Shown here: positions 17,519-26,583 of the stretch, piece after piece
Layout of the letters: the number at the start of each line of letters is the position of its first letter
How positions within the stretch are numbered: position 1 is the first letter of the stretch
NCBI GenBank assembly: GCA_964592405.1
Contig: CAZQBY010000002.1
Coordinates: 57,510-121,509 of the forward strand
DNA length: 64,000 nt
Direction of reading: 5' to 3'
Source: CAZQBY01 sp964592405 [NCBI: uncultured archaeon]
GTDB lineage: Archaea > Altiarchaeota > Altiarchaeia > JAFGQM01
The notes under the pieces: model-generated
What the model saw: only the letters and a program-made list of their open reading frames with translations
What the model was told of the DNA's origin: nothing
Database searches by the model: none
Position numbers and translations under genes: made by a program

Positions 17519-19057
17519 TTATGAGAATTCCGACAGATCGGTCTTTGTCTGCCTGACAGACGATTGACATGAACCCGAGATAAAATCCCTATCAAACAGA
17601 GGGATGTGGACTGGAATGGCAAACTTTGTAAAGGTGGAGGTTATCAGCGCCTCTCCCTTGTCCAGTGAGGCAATATTGCGTCCGTCCTTGCTAAGGTCTT
17701 GGGATGCACTCTCGATAATGGCACGCCTCTCCGGCTCCATCTCAATGCCCAATATTATCTTGGTGTTCATGTTGGCTAGGACCTCGCGCGGTATAAGGGA
17801 TGGGAGCTGCGTTATCGCGATGAGGCCTATCTTGAACTTTCTACCCTCCCGCGCAATGGTAGAGAAGATGTTCGGCCCGGCCTGCAACACGTCCTTCCCA
17901 AGGACGCGTGGAGCCTCCTCTATTATTATGGATATCACGGGCTTTGTGGAGAGCTTGCCATTCTTCTTGTAGTACTTGTACCTGTCCAGCGCCTCTGAGG
18001 CGACCATTGAGGATATGAGGAGTTCCAGCTCGCTGGAGAGTGGGGATGTGTCCACTATTACAGTCTTGCCCATCTCCAGTGCAGAAACCATGTTCTCCAG
18101 TGTATTCTCATACTTCTCCTCTGCAAAGACTCCCTCGCACTTGACGGTACCGTCCTCCGATGATATGCCCAGTATGTTGAGTTTCCTTATCAGCACGGCA
18201 AGCGTTTCCTCCTTGACACCGGTAGCCGGTTCACCACTCAGTATATTTGCCACCCACTCCTCCTTGTCCAATTTGTAGTATGTGAACAGCGCATCACGCT
18301 GGGCAGGTGAGAGATTGAGAACCCCTTGGAAGAACCACGGCTTCAGCAGGTGATAGTTTATCCTGAGCGTTTCCGCGCCAGCCGGCGGATTGGTGGAGTA
18401 ATAGACAATTTTTTCTCCTGCCCTTGGGTGATTCCCCAGCCCCGCCTCTTTTCCGCCGGGGCCGTTGTAGTACTCATCATGCGGGTCAAGTATCAGCATA
18501 CCGCAATAGTTCTTGTCAATGGCAGACCAAGACATTATTCTGACAAGATTCGACTTGCCACGCCCGGTGGTGGCTGATATGAGGACATGGTGAGAGAGCA
18601 CCTTCCTACCATCCAGCTCGACTGGTATGCCCATGTCTTTTGATCCGGAGCGGATGTTGCCGACATAGAGGGCATTCTCCTCCCTGCCCAGGAAGTCCAG
18701 ATCAGCCTTGTTTATCCTCCTGACAGGGCTGAAGAAGCTCGGCAACGTCTTGGGCATGCGCGCAATGCCTGCGTTTATGGACACCAGCCCTTTGACTTCT
18801 GCTAGAACATAATTGCGCAAGTCCGCCTCCATAAAGCCTAGATCAGAGCCATGGCCCTCCAGTTCCATGCCGGAAAGCAGTTCCAGCGACTTTGGAGGTA
18901 TCTGTGAGGCATAAAGGAGGTTGTATACCTGCAGAATGGTTTTTTTGTTGCCGTTCTCTGTCACAAGCAGCTCGCCCAGCTCCAGCTCCTCACCGCTTTT
19001 CTGGCGCACTAGAAGCTCGCCAAATTCCCCAGATAGAATCTGCCCAACTACTTCCAC
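17519..19057 (-). CDS. herA: HerA bipolar DNA helicase/translocase
   Basis: 512 residues. The HAS-barrel domain (about 1-110) is followed by a FtsK/HerA ATPase domain with Walker [14 protein letters not shown] (about 160-172) and Walker [11 protein letters not shown] (about 187-196). A conserved Arg-containing segment, [16 protein letters not shown], is near 443-458. HerA hexamers drive the NurA nuclease in resecting DNA ends made by Mre11-Rad50. nurA lies upstream on the same strand, separated by one orphan gene. Confidence 0.93.
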   Translation of the reverse strand: MEVVGQILSGEFGELLVRQKSGEELELGELLVTENGNKKTILQVYNLLYASQIPPKSLELLSGMELEGHGSDLGFMEADLRNYVLAEVKGLVSINAGIARMPKTLPSFFSPVRRINKADLDFLGREENALYVGNIRSGSKDMGIPVELDGRKVLSHHVLISATTGRGKSNLVRIMSWSAIDKNYCGMLILDPHDEYYNGPGGKEAGLGNHPRAGEKIVYYSTNPPAGAETLRINYHLLKPWFFQGVLNLSPAQRDALFTYYKLDKEEWVANILSGEPATGVKEETLAVLIRKLNILGISSEDGTVKCEGVFAEEKYENTLENMVSALEMGKTVIVDTSPLSSELELLISSMVASEALDRYKYYKKNGKLSTKPVISIIIEEAPRVLGKDVLQAGPNIFSTIAREGRKFKIGLIAITQLPSLIPREVLANMNTKIILGIEMEPERRAIIESASQDLSKDGRNIASLDKGEALITSTFTKFAIPVHIPLFDRDFISGSCQSSVRQTKTDLSEFS

Positions 19058-19090
19058 TTTTGAGTTAATTTGACAAACATGGGAAATAAA

Positions 19091-19807
19091 TCACTGCCTT
19101 TCGACTAGTTTGAAGGGTATGTTTTGAAAATTTCTTTTGTAGAATTTCTTTTTCCTCGACATCACAGCTTTGGACACCTTGGGGTGCTCGATTACTATCC
19201 CAAGTATCTGTTCTGGGCCGAATTTCTCGATTCCCCCCTGCTCTGGCTTTCCTGAACGTGTCATAGGGGCCATGATATGGAGAGTATATCTGTCACCCCT
19301 TATGGACTTGATAGACCTGGCATAAGGCAGATTTGGTGATGCCCAAGAGCTTGGGATTTTTCTCTCGTAAACCCTGTCAACATTGGGCCACCTTTCGGAC
19401 CTGAATCCCTCTGAGAGTATAATTTTCAAAACCCCAAAGCTATCTATCTTGTATGTTAGTGGGCGGATACCATGCATAACAGGATTCTGGTGCACAACAA
19501 AGCGCATTTTGCCCTTTGGGGAGCGGGCCACCCTAAAGTCCACAACACCGTTTGGAAGACCAAAACTGAATATGTGCTGGCTTGCACTCCTCGTCTTCAG
19601 GTCCTGCATGCGGCGAATCACAGCCTCTTTCAGCCTTTTTGCAGTTTTCATCGCATGCGTTCTCTCGGAAAATTGCACCCCTGAATCCTCAAAAGCCGAG
19701 ATTATCTTCTTTAGCGGCGTCCTGCGCGCATCTGTCAGTGTGCCCTCAAAAATGTGAAACGGCCTAGCCCCCCTAATCCTCTGTCTATGAAATCTTCTTA
19801 TGGGCAT
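19091..19807 (-). CDS. orphan protein between nurA and herA with possible ADP-ribosyltransferase-like layout
   Basis: 238 residues, basic, starting MPIRRFHRQRIRG. No family recognised with confidence. Residues 105-206 show an order of elements like ART/PARP-type folds: MHG with H112, IILSEGF (129-135), DRVYER with Y147, a Ser/Ala helix (SSWASPNLPYA, 153-163), a strand (DRYTLHIMAP), and E194 before PEQILGIVI (198-206). That would be an H-Y-E arrangement. This is pattern recognition, not homology proven. It lies 23 bases after nurA and 33 before herA on the same strand, so it belongs to the resection operon. Confidence 0.55.
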   Translation of the reverse strand: MPIRRFHRQRIRGARPFHIFEGTLTDARRTPLKKIISAFEDSGVQFSERTHAMKTAKRLKEAVIRRMQDLKTRSASQHIFSFGLPNGVVDFRVARSPKGKMRFVVHQNPVMHGIRPLTYKIDSFGVLKIILSEGFRSERWPNVDRVYERKIPSSWASPNLPYARSIKSIRGDRYTLHIMAPMTRSGKPEQGGIEKFGPEQILGIVIEHPKVSKAVMSRKKKFYKRNFQNIPFKLVERQ

Positions 19808-19830
19808 GTGAAAGTTAGAAGGGATAGGTA

Positions 19831-20937
19831 TTAAACCATTCTGTCCAGCCAGTCATGGGCATCACTTGCAGCGAGCAGGTCCGTGAAATCCTGAAAATCG
19901 CCGGTTCTGGATATCTCAGAGAATAACAGCATGCGAAGACTGTCCAGACCCTCCCGGCGGATTCGGGCATTCTTGTCTGCATCAATGAGGCCATATGGAT
20001 ATCCCGGAAATGTGATATCCCTGGAATTTGCAGCAATAGCAGACATTATCCTTTCTTTCTGATCCTCCTGTCCCTGCAGTACTTCCACCCTGAGGGTATA
20101 TCGGCTTTGTGGATGGAAGCAGGCAAAGTTCAGGTCTGCCCTGTGTGCCGTATCAGTGATATCCACAATGTTCTCATAATACCATGGCGCATGCACTCCA
20201 TTTTCGCGTGCAAGTCTGTTTATGGCCACTGTAAGCGGTAGCCCGGATGTCGTATAGAGATGGGAGGTCTTTGAGATACCGCAAAACAGCACATTCTGCC
20301 TGTGTGCGGCATCATAGGCAGCCTCCGCATACCCAATCTGGTTTGTGTATGGTGCATGGAGCGTTCCGTCCCTGATGAATATACTGCCATCTGGCAGGGC
20401 ACGACAGACAAAGGAGGCATAGTTCCACTCGGCAAAAGAGCGCGCAACATCGCCAACCCGTGGTATTCTTATCTGTTCCAAACCCTCTCTTATTGTCTTA
20501 TCATAGGAATCAAAAACCAGATCTTCTTCATTGGGCAGATATTGGGCATGCTCCTTATGCAACGGAATAAAAGTGTTTTTATATTCTATTTGATTACCAT
20601 TGCCCTCCCCATCCACACCGGCGGCAGTTGTGATGACAAAAAATTCCAGCCTGTTTGGAATACCCAGCCTGATGCGCTTGTTATCCTGAAAACAGCTTAC
20701 ATATATCCTTTCAAAGTGTACTGCAAACGATGGCGCCTGTATCAACGCCATATTGCCGCCATCCAGAAAAGCTATAATTGTATCACGGTCGTGTGGGGAG
20801 GGAATCCTCCTGAAGTTCTTTGCATCAAAGTCCCTTGCCTTATAATGGTCTTCCGGCCGGAAACTGGGCCTACCTAGGGGTAAATCAACTACCTGATCAG
20901 CTATATGTGCAACCCTCTTGGCAGCATCGGTTATCAT
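19831..20937 (-). CDS. nurA: NurA-family 5'-3' nuclease
   Basis: 368 residues. The RNase-H-like NurA motifs are recognisable though diverged: IIAFLDGGN (D59, motif I), IFIRDGTL (D190, second acidic motif), LFCGISKTS (218-225), and near residue 320 FPGYPYGLIDADKNARI, which matches the GYP...AH/D motif III region. NurA resects one strand and works inside the HerA hexamer. herA lies 774 bases downstream on the same strand. It overlaps the preceding zinc-ribbon gene by one base (TGATG). Confidence 0.8.
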   Translation of the reverse strand: MITDAAKRVAHIADQVVDLPLGRPSFRPEDHYKARDFDAKNFRRIPSPHDRDTIIAFLDGGNMALIQAPSFAVHFERIYVSCFQDNKRIRLGIPNRLEFFVITTAAGVDGEGNGNQIEYKNTFIPLHKEHAQYLPNEEDLVFDSYDKTIREGLEQIRIPRVGDVARSFAEWNYASFVCRALPDGSIFIRDGTLHAPYTNQIGYAEAAYDAAHRQNVLFCGISKTSHLYTTSGLPLTVAINRLARENGVHAPWYYENIVDITDTAHRADLNFACFHPQSRYTLRVEVLQGQEDQKERIMSAIAANSRDITFPGYPYGLIDADKNARIRREGLDSLRMLLFSEISRTGDFQDFTDLLAASDAHDWLDRMV

Positions 20938-21911
20938 CAGAAGGTTTCCGAAGGCAGTATTTGTTTATCCACCGCAGATATAATCAGATACTTTCTCTGG
21001 TTGTTTTTGAGATTGGCCACAAGCGCCTTGTATTTTGGATAATATATGGTCTGTGTTTCAATAGTTATACTCTCTTCCATAAGGGTTTTGTAGACTGGAG
21101 GGCGCTGGATTATCTGAGGCGTAAGGACCCTGGTGGTATAATCCTGCGGAGCAGCCTGCGTTCCAAGGACAGCACTTCTTGGTATGGGTTTTTCAGGGTT
21201 GAACTGGACCGTGGGTTTATCCCTGATATAGTTTTCCAGTACCGGTTTTTCAGCCCAGTTCAGATCATAATAAATGCTTTTCTCCACTACCTTGTTTACA
21301 ATTTGTGAAACAGTCAGCTTGAGGGTTGGTGCAGATGAGCTGAAAAAGCCGCCGGCAGAGGGAGGTGATTCTATGTCATGCACCTTACTATCCATTATGA
21401 CCTTGATAGTATCCGGATCCAGCGGCAGATTAAACTCCTTGAGGACTTCAAATATGCCCCGGTAGGTAGCCCTTATAAGGTGTATGGGCTCGTATATTTT
21501 TGTCAGTGACTCAACACGAAGGTCCGTGGGTTGCGGGCCGCCAAAGAAGCCGGAGAATGCCTTGGTCTTGAGGCCCCCGGATTCCAGTGCATCTTCGGCA
21601 GCCTTAAAATCCATGGATTCCTTCAGAGCCAGTATAACCGGTGGCTTTGTTATGATCTTCTTGACATCCAGTGCAGGGACTTGGGATGGTTTTGGGGGCG
21701 CTTTTGGAGGTGTTTTTGGAGACGGTTTCGGAGGCGGTACCTGCCTCTGGGCCTGAGCCGGTTTTTGTGCAGCTGGCTGTGGGCCGGTCACCGGCTCTTT
21801 GACTTTTTGGCCGGATGTAGTGAAGGGCACTATTTTCGGAACCGCAGCACCGCAATTTGTGCAGAACTTAGCATCATCGTGCAGTTGCATCCCGCATCTG
21901 GGGCAGAACAT
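20937..21911 (-). CDS. zinc-ribbon protein with proline-rich linker, unknown function
   Basis: 324 residues. An N-terminal double-Cys zinc ribbon (CPRCG at 3-7, CTNCG at 17-21) is followed by a Pro/Lys/Gln-rich linker (about 45-85) and a C-terminal domain of about 235 residues with no recognised family. There is no membrane helix. Its stop overlaps the nurA start by one base (TGATG), making translational coupling likely. It is the first gene of the minus-strand resection cluster and so a candidate accessory factor. Function unknown. Confidence 0.65.
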   Translation of the reverse strand: MFCPRCGMQLHDDAKFCTNCGAAVPKIVPFTTSGQKVKEPVTGPQPAAQKPAQAQRQVPPPKPSPKTPPKAPPKPSQVPALDVKKIITKPPVILALKESMDFKAAEDALESGGLKTKAFSGFFGGPQPTDLRVESLTKIYEPIHLIRATYRGIFEVLKEFNLPLDPDTIKVIMDSKVHDIESPPSAGGFFSSSAPTLKLTVSQIVNKVVEKSIYYDLNWAEKPVLENYIRDKPTVQFNPEKPIPRSAVLGTQAAPQDYTTRVLTPQIIQRPPVYKTLMEESITIETQTIYYPKYKALVANLKNNQRKYLIISAVDKQILPSETF

Positions 21912-21963
21912 CTTGTTACCTCACTTGAAAACCTATATTTAAACTCTTTCCCATAAAAAACTT

Positions 21964-22803
21964 GTGGATGTCTTCTTTGATCCTGTGTTCCTGAAGCATG
22001 ATACCGGTTTCCACCCGGAAAACGCCGGCAGGCTGGAGCTGATATTGGACTCACTGGATGAGGATAAGCTGAAGAAGCCGCGCAATGGAGAGGGGTTCCT
22101 CAAGCTGGCCCACACGCCTGATTACATCACCAAGGTCAGGCAGGCCTGCAAAGATGGCGGTTATCTTGACATGGACACTCCTGTCTCGCCTGACACCTAC
22201 AAAGCGGCATGCATGGCAGTCGGGGCTGCAGTAGATGCCTCAGAATCCGAAGGCTTCGCGCTGGTGAGGCCACCGGGGCACCACGCCTTCGCGGACCGCG
22301 GGTCTGGGTTCTGCATATTCAACAACATGGCCATAGCGGCCATCAGGCTAGCTGAAAAGGGTAAAAGGGTCTTCATCTTGGACATAGATGTACACCATGG
22401 AAACGGAACGGAGGCATTGGTGTTGGGAAGGGAAAACATAGAGTTCCTCTCCATACATCAGAGCCCTCTTTATCCAGGAAGCGGGCTGACAGACCGGCCC
22501 CCAAATGTGATTAACATTCCCCTTCCGCCGAACACTGGTGACGAGGGTTACATTGCTGCTCTAGAAGAGAGGGTCGAACCAGAGATAAAAAAATTTGATC
22601 CGGATAATGTTGGAGTCTCAGTCGGCTTTGACGCCTACTATCTGGACTGTGGTTCTGTCTTAGGTAATGCCCTGACTATCACACAGAAGACCTATAAAAG
22701 GATCAGGGATATGCTCATACCTTATAAAACCTTCTTCACACTTGAAGGCGGATACCACCCCCGGAGCCTGCTGGAGGGTGCACACGCGCTGATGGACTTA
22801 TGA
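21964..22803 (+). CDS. histone deacetylase / acetylpolyamine amidohydrolase family protein
   Basis: 279 residues from GTG at 21964. It is a zinc-dependent deacetylase with the family residues in place: RPPGHHA (His pair 106-107), DIDVHHGNGT (D140, D142, H144), VGFDAYYLD (second zinc Asp) and LEGGYHP near the end. Length is slightly short for the class but covers the arginase-like fold. The substrate could be an acetylated protein, polyamine or small molecule. The next gene overlaps by four bases (ATGA). Confidence 0.88.
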   Translation: MDVFFDPVFLKHDTGFHPENAGRLELILDSLDEDKLKKPRNGEGFLKLAHTPDYITKVRQACKDGGYLDMDTPVSPDTYKAACMAVGAAVDASESEGFALVRPPGHHAFADRGSGFCIFNNMAIAAIRLAEKGKRVFILDIDVHHGNGTEALVLGRENIEFLSIHQSPLYPGSGLTDRPPNVINIPLPPNTGDEGYIAALEERVEPEIKKFDPDNVGVSVGFDAYYLDCGSVLGNALTITQKTYKRIRDMLIPYKTFFTLEGGYHPRSLLEGAHALMDL

Positions 22804-23456
22804 TGACCAGAAAGCATAAGACGAGGGCCATGACACCAGCAAGGAAGTTCAGGATATCTGCAAGTAATCCTGTATTAATGTCTGAAGTTAAGGTAGTAAA
22901 GGAAAGGGAAGGAGCAACGAGCTTTGGCACAGGGCCGTGCTTCACGCTGGTCTTCCAGCGCAGGGGCAAAGTTGTAAGGGAGAGGGGACCGCATGGCGTT
23001 AGGAGAAAGCGGGGGAAACCCACAAGCGTCATCTGGCATGCCATGCCGACTTATATCTACTACAACCCCCGGCAGGGGCCGGAGGGTAGTAAAGAGGTAG
23101 CGAAAAAGCTGAAGGAGGCAGGGGGGCTCCGAAAGTATGAAACTGATGAATTTCACCCAAAGACTGTTACAGACGGCATACTGGACTATCTTTACGGCAG
23201 GGGGAGAGGAAGTGCGCGGATATCTGTAACCATCATACCGGGCAGGATGACCCTGAATAGTCCGCTTTTTTCAAGATCTATGGATGAGATAATAAAGCTC
23301 CTGCACATGTACAAAAAGGAAGGCAAGATACACAGCCTCCGCACCCGTGGGATATCAAAGGGCAAGGGAAGTCTTATCACACATGTGGACCAACACGGAA
23401 GGATATACAGAGACTCATTGAAGCCGTGGAAGAGAAGAGGGGAGGGTAGAGCATAA
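22800..23456 (+). CDS. orphan basic protein coupled to the deacetylase gene
   Basis: 218 residues, strongly basic with many Lys/Arg clusters (for example GVRRKRGK at 66-73, KPWKRRGEGRA at the end). The segment FHP (118-120) then SVTIIPGRM (142-150) and a following helix resembles the orphan beside herA (HHP 87-89, TIIPGGM 120-126), so the two may be paralogues. ATGA overlap with the deacetylase gene indicates co-translation. Its charge suggests nucleic-acid or ribosome binding. No known family. Confidence 0.55.
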   Translation: MMTRKHKTRAMTPARKFRISASNPVLMSEVKVVKEREGATSFGTGPCFTLVFQRRGKVVRERGPHGVRRKRGKPTSVIWHAMPTYIYYNPRQGPEGSKEVAKKLKEAGGLRKYETDEFHPKTVTDGILDYLYGRGRGSARISVTIIPGRMTLNSPLFSRSMDEIIKLLHMYKKEGKIHSLRTRGISKGKGSLITHVDQHGRIYRDSLKPWKRRGEGRA

Positions 23457-23592
23457 AGACAAAAAGGTAAAATCAAAACAGGATAGCCTGGCAGCCTGCT
23501 TGGGCAAGGGGACACCCGCACATCTGGGATGAAGGCATATGGGGGTGTGTAGATCTGTCCCGGCGTCAGGATTTACAGACTGAAGTGAAAAA

Positions 23593-24249
23593 ATGGTGAA
23601 AACCATTTTTATTCCATGCCGCGCGGAGGCGGACATCAAGCTCGTGGTTGAGAGCATATTGGAGAAGGTGGACTACGACAAGATAGGCCTGGTGACGACG
23701 GCCCAGTTTGTCCACCAGTTGAATGAAGTCAAAAGGGGACTTGAGAAGGGGGGTAAGACCGTTGTCATCTCCCCGGGCCACCCAAACCCCGGACAGATCC
23801 TGGGCTGTGATGTGCGCGCAGCAAGGGATGCCGACTGCTATGTCTATCTGGGCACAGGCCACTTCCACCCGCTGAGGGTGGCAGAGGAGACTGGCAAGCC
23901 CGTGTTCATGGTCCACCCGAGCGGAGGTATTGAGGCAGTATCCGAAGACCAGCTTATGAAGCGCGCAAAGATACGCGCTGCGCGCATGCACAGGTTCAAA
24001 GAGGCTAAGACCGTGGGCGTGATAGTCTCTACAAAACCGGGTCAGAACAGGATAGGAAAGGCACTGGAATTGAGGGAGAGGCTCAGAGGAAAAAAACAAA
24101 CGTTTATATTCGCCGCGAATGAAATTAAACCCGACTGTTTTGAAGGATATGATGTGGACGCATGGGTCAATACGGCGTGCCCGCGAATTACCGAGGACCG
24201 TTTTGGAAGGCCCATGGTTGACATTTCTGAGATCTGGAGGGATTTGTAA
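23593..24249 (+). CDS. Dph2-like diphthamide synthesis protein lacking domain 1
   Basis: 218 residues that match the second and third domains of archaeal Dph2 (2-(3-amino-3-carboxypropyl)histidine synthase, usually about 320-340 residues). Visible are KIGLVTTAQFVHQL (30-43), GQILGCDVRAA with cluster cysteine C72, YLGTGHFHPL (85-94), STKPGQNR and NTACPRITED with C196. The domain that holds the first cluster cysteine is absent, and no frame of the 136-base upstream gap encodes it. Dph2 normally uses three cysteines for its radical-type 4Fe-4S cluster. C9 near the start might substitute, but that is speculation. Either the protein is truncated or a second subunit lies elsewhere. Confidence 0.8.
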   Translation: MVKTIFIPCRAEADIKLVVESILEKVDYDKIGLVTTAQFVHQLNEVKRGLEKGGKTVVISPGHPNPGQILGCDVRAARDADCYVYLGTGHFHPLRVAEETGKPVFMVHPSGGIEAVSEDQLMKRAKIRAARMHRFKEAKTVGVIVSTKPGQNRIGKALELRERLRGKKQTFIFAANEIKPDCFEGYDVDAWVNTACPRITEDRFGRPMVDISEIWRDL

Positions 24250-24269
24250 GGATTTAATAAGAGTGAAAA

Positions 24270-24824
24270 ATGGCTGAAAAATTTGTTATACCCGGGGATG
24301 TTGTGAAAACCCAGAAAGGAACCGGCCCCGGCCTTTATACTGAGAACGGCCAGACGTATGCTGCGCTGGCCGGGATATTGAAGGAGGATGACAAGATGGT
24401 CTCAGTGGAGTCTATAAACCCACTGGTAGAGGTACATGAGGGGGACACGGTAATAGCATCTGTTGAGGCTATCAAGGGGGAGAAGGTCGTGCTAGTGAAG
24501 ATACTGAAGGTTGTGGGAAAACAGAGGACCCTGCCGACAGAGGACTATGGGGTTATAAGAGTCATGGACATTGCCCCGGGCTACACGGAAAAGGCCAGTG
24601 ATGAGTTCAAGGTTGGTGATATCGTGAAGGCAGAGGTTATGTATGTACTGCCCGATGATATAATACTGACTACAAAAGGACCAAATCTGGGGGTTATTGA
24701 GGGCTATTGCTCCAGATGTAGGAGCATACTCCGGATGAAGGGAGACAGACTCTTTTGCGACATATGCGATCGTTTCGAGAGGCGAAAGGTGTCAAGGGAT
24801 TATCTAATAAAAAAGGGGGAATGA
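24270..24824 (+). CDS. csl4: exosome complex RNA-binding subunit Csl4
   Basis: 184 residues. An N-terminal strand-rich domain (PGDVV...GPGLYTENGQTYAALAG, about 8-35), a central S1 domain (about 58-140) and a C-terminal zinc ribbon (CSRCRSILRM...FCDICDRFERR, about 148-173) give the standard Csl4 order. Csl4 caps the archaeal exosome and recruits RNA for 3'-5' degradation. It is followed one base later by rpoL. Linkage of exosome and transcription genes is common in archaea. Confidence 0.92.
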   Translation: MAEKFVIPGDVVKTQKGTGPGLYTENGQTYAALAGILKEDDKMVSVESINPLVEVHEGDTVIASVEAIKGEKVVLVKILKVVGKQRTLPTEDYGVIRVMDIAPGYTEKASDEFKVGDIVKAEVMYVLPDDIILTTKGPNLGVIEGYCSRCRSILRMKGDRLFCDICDRFERRKVSRDYLIKKGE

Positions 24825-24825
24825 C

Positions 24826-25092
24826 ATGGAGGCAAAGATAATAGAAAAAAAGAAGGGAAAGACAAGATTTTCACTGAAGGGCGTTGACCATACGCTGATG
24901 AATCTGCTCACAAAGAAGCTTATGGAGAGCAAGGGTGTTGAATTTGCCACCTATTCAGTCCCGCATCCGCTCTTGGAGGAATTCCAACTTACTGTAAAAG
25001 CAAGGGATCCGGAAGGCGAGGTGAAAAAGGCCCTTGATGGCCTCAAGAAGGAAACCGCCCAGATGGGAAAGGCCTTCAGGACAGCCAAATAA
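24826..25092 (+). CDS. rpoL: DNA-directed RNA polymerase subunit L (Rpo11)
   Basis: 88 residues, normal length. The RPB11/RpoL core FSLKGVDHTLMNLLTKKLMESKGVEFATYSVPHPL is clear and followed by a C-terminal helix. It pairs with RpoD (Rpo3) to nucleate assembly of RNA polymerase. It starts two bases after the csl4 stop codon region and is followed 17 bases later by the DUF99-signal peptidase gene on the same strand. Confidence 0.93.
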   Translation: MEAKIIEKKKGKTRFSLKGVDHTLMNLLTKKLMESKGVEFATYSVPHPLLEEFQLTVKARDPEGEVKKALDGLKKETAQMGKAFRTAK

Positions 25093-25109
25093 ACAACAGA
25101 TCCTCCAAA

Positions 25110-26579
25110 ATGCCGCTGGGTGGTCTGAAATGGAGGGATGAGCTAGAGCCCAAGGAGTTCAGGAGAATCAAGAGCGAGGTCCAGATTCTGGGCATAGATG
25201 ATGCGCCCTTCGGGAGGAAGGACAAGAATGTCAAGATAGTTGCAGTCCTTACGCGGGGTGCCAAGATGCTGGACGGCGTCTTTCACTCCAGTATAAAAAA
25301 GGATGGGCTTGATGCCACAGACAGGATAATCCAGCTTGTAAAGGACATAAAGCGTGAGAACGTGCGCACCATACTGCTGGACGGTATCACATACGGCGGC
25401 TTCAACACTGTTGACATCCAGAGAGTTTACCATGAGACTGGTATTCCGGTAATTGTTTCTATGCAGAAGCGCCCGGACCACGCAAAGATACATGCAGCCC
25501 TGAGGAATCTTGAGAATGCAGATCTGAGGAAGAGTATGATAGATGCAGCCGGCAGGGTATATGAGATCCGGCTGGATGGTAACAGAAAGGTTTATATGCA
25601 GACTGCCGGGATAAGGAGGGAAGATGCAGAGGAGATTATCAGGCTCACAACAGTTAATGGCCTGGTGCCGGAGCCAATACGGGCAGCCCATATGATAGCC
25701 AAGGGTGCCTACACTGAGATACCAAAAGAGCAGCGCAATGATGAATGGCTGCATATGAAAGCGTATAACTATGTGAGGGATACCCACAGAAAGGTCAAAA
25801 AGTGGAAGAGGAAAACCTTTCCGGGCTTTGCCGGCGAAGTAGTCAGCTTCCTTTTTGCCCTTTTGCTCGCCTGGCTCTTCATACAGATGTTGGGCTGGAT
25901 GCTAAACACATCCTCACCACTGGTGGTTGTAGAATCAGAGTCTATGGTGCATACCGGCGACTGGATGACATGGTATTTCGACCATAATCTTGACCCAATG
26001 ACCTATGGCTTTGGCAGCGGGATGGGCGTCGGCGATATCATAATCGTAAAGGGAGACAATCCTGATGATATAAACATAGGGGATGTAATCCTGTACACCA
26101 AATACAGCTCCAGGACAATCGGCGGCGAGCCGGTTATCCACAGGGTAGTTGGTATTGTGGGCATAAACGGTGATGAGGTTTACACTGAGGGCGCGGTAAG
26201 ATGGGACGGAGAAAGGATTATTACACCATGTAGCAGCAGTTCTAGTTACAGCCTTGATGAGATAAGGAGCCTGTATTCGGGCGATGCTATAAACCGTGTA
26301 GTGCCGGGGGTGAAGGACGATCTGACCAGCTTCCGGCTTTTCATAACAAAGGGGGACAACCCCAAAAACAATCCCCGGGAAGACCAGTGCAGATTTGGAG
26401 GCTCTCCGATGATATCCTATCCCGTCCATGAAAGAACTGTTGTTGGGAGGGCCAAACTTGACATTCCTTATATCGGATACGTCAAGCTGGGTCTGGTCTG
26501 CGCCTACCGCTTTGCCACAGGCAACGTCTGCGGCTGCAGGTGCTGGTGGGCCGCCGACCATCCCAACTGCTGCAGGTAA
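25110..26579 (+). CDS. DUF99 (UPF0215) domain fused to a Sec11-type signal peptidase I
   Basis: 489 residues in one open frame. Residues about 17-200 form a complete DUF99/UPF0215 domain, an endonuclease-V-like fold: VQILGIDDAPFG, ILLDGITYGGFN and ADLRKSMIDAAG. After a basic linker (KVKKWKRK) comes a membrane helix (about 243-263) and then a signal peptidase I domain of archaeal/ER type: catalytic Ser in VESESM (S278), GDIIIVKGD, His in PVIHRVVGI (H344) and Asp in TKGDNP (D416). The C-terminus is Cys/Trp-rich. All catalytic residues of the peptidase look intact. I know of no such fusion. A lost stop codon or an internal start (for example M216) could explain it. Confidence 0.85.
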   Translation: MPLGGLKWRDELEPKEFRRIKSEVQILGIDDAPFGRKDKNVKIVAVLTRGAKMLDGVFHSSIKKDGLDATDRIIQLVKDIKRENVRTILLDGITYGGFNTVDIQRVYHETGIPVIVSMQKRPDHAKIHAALRNLENADLRKSMIDAAGRVYEIRLDGNRKVYMQTAGIRREDAEEIIRLTTVNGLVPEPIRAAHMIAKGAYTEIPKEQRNDEWLHMKAYNYVRDTHRKVKKWKRKTFPGFAGEVVSFLFALLLAWLFIQMLGWMLNTSSPLVVVESESMVHTGDWMTWYFDHNLDPMTYGFGSGMGVGDIIIVKGDNPDDINIGDVILYTKYSSRTIGGEPVIHRVVGIVGINGDEVYTEGAVRWDGERIITPCSSSSSYSLDEIRSLYSGDAINRVVPGVKDDLTSFRLFITKGDNPKNNPREDQCRFGGSPMISYPVHERTVVGRAKLDIPYIGYVKLGLVCAYRFATGNVCGCRCWWAADHPNCCR

Positions 26580-26583
26580 CGCA

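Noticed and set aside
23457-23592. Possible structured RNA between the orphan and the Dph2-like gene (GGGAC...GTCCC and ACACCC...GGGTGT pairings)
   Set aside because: Short helices with irregular spacing, no promoter seen and close to random expectation in a G/C-rich gap.
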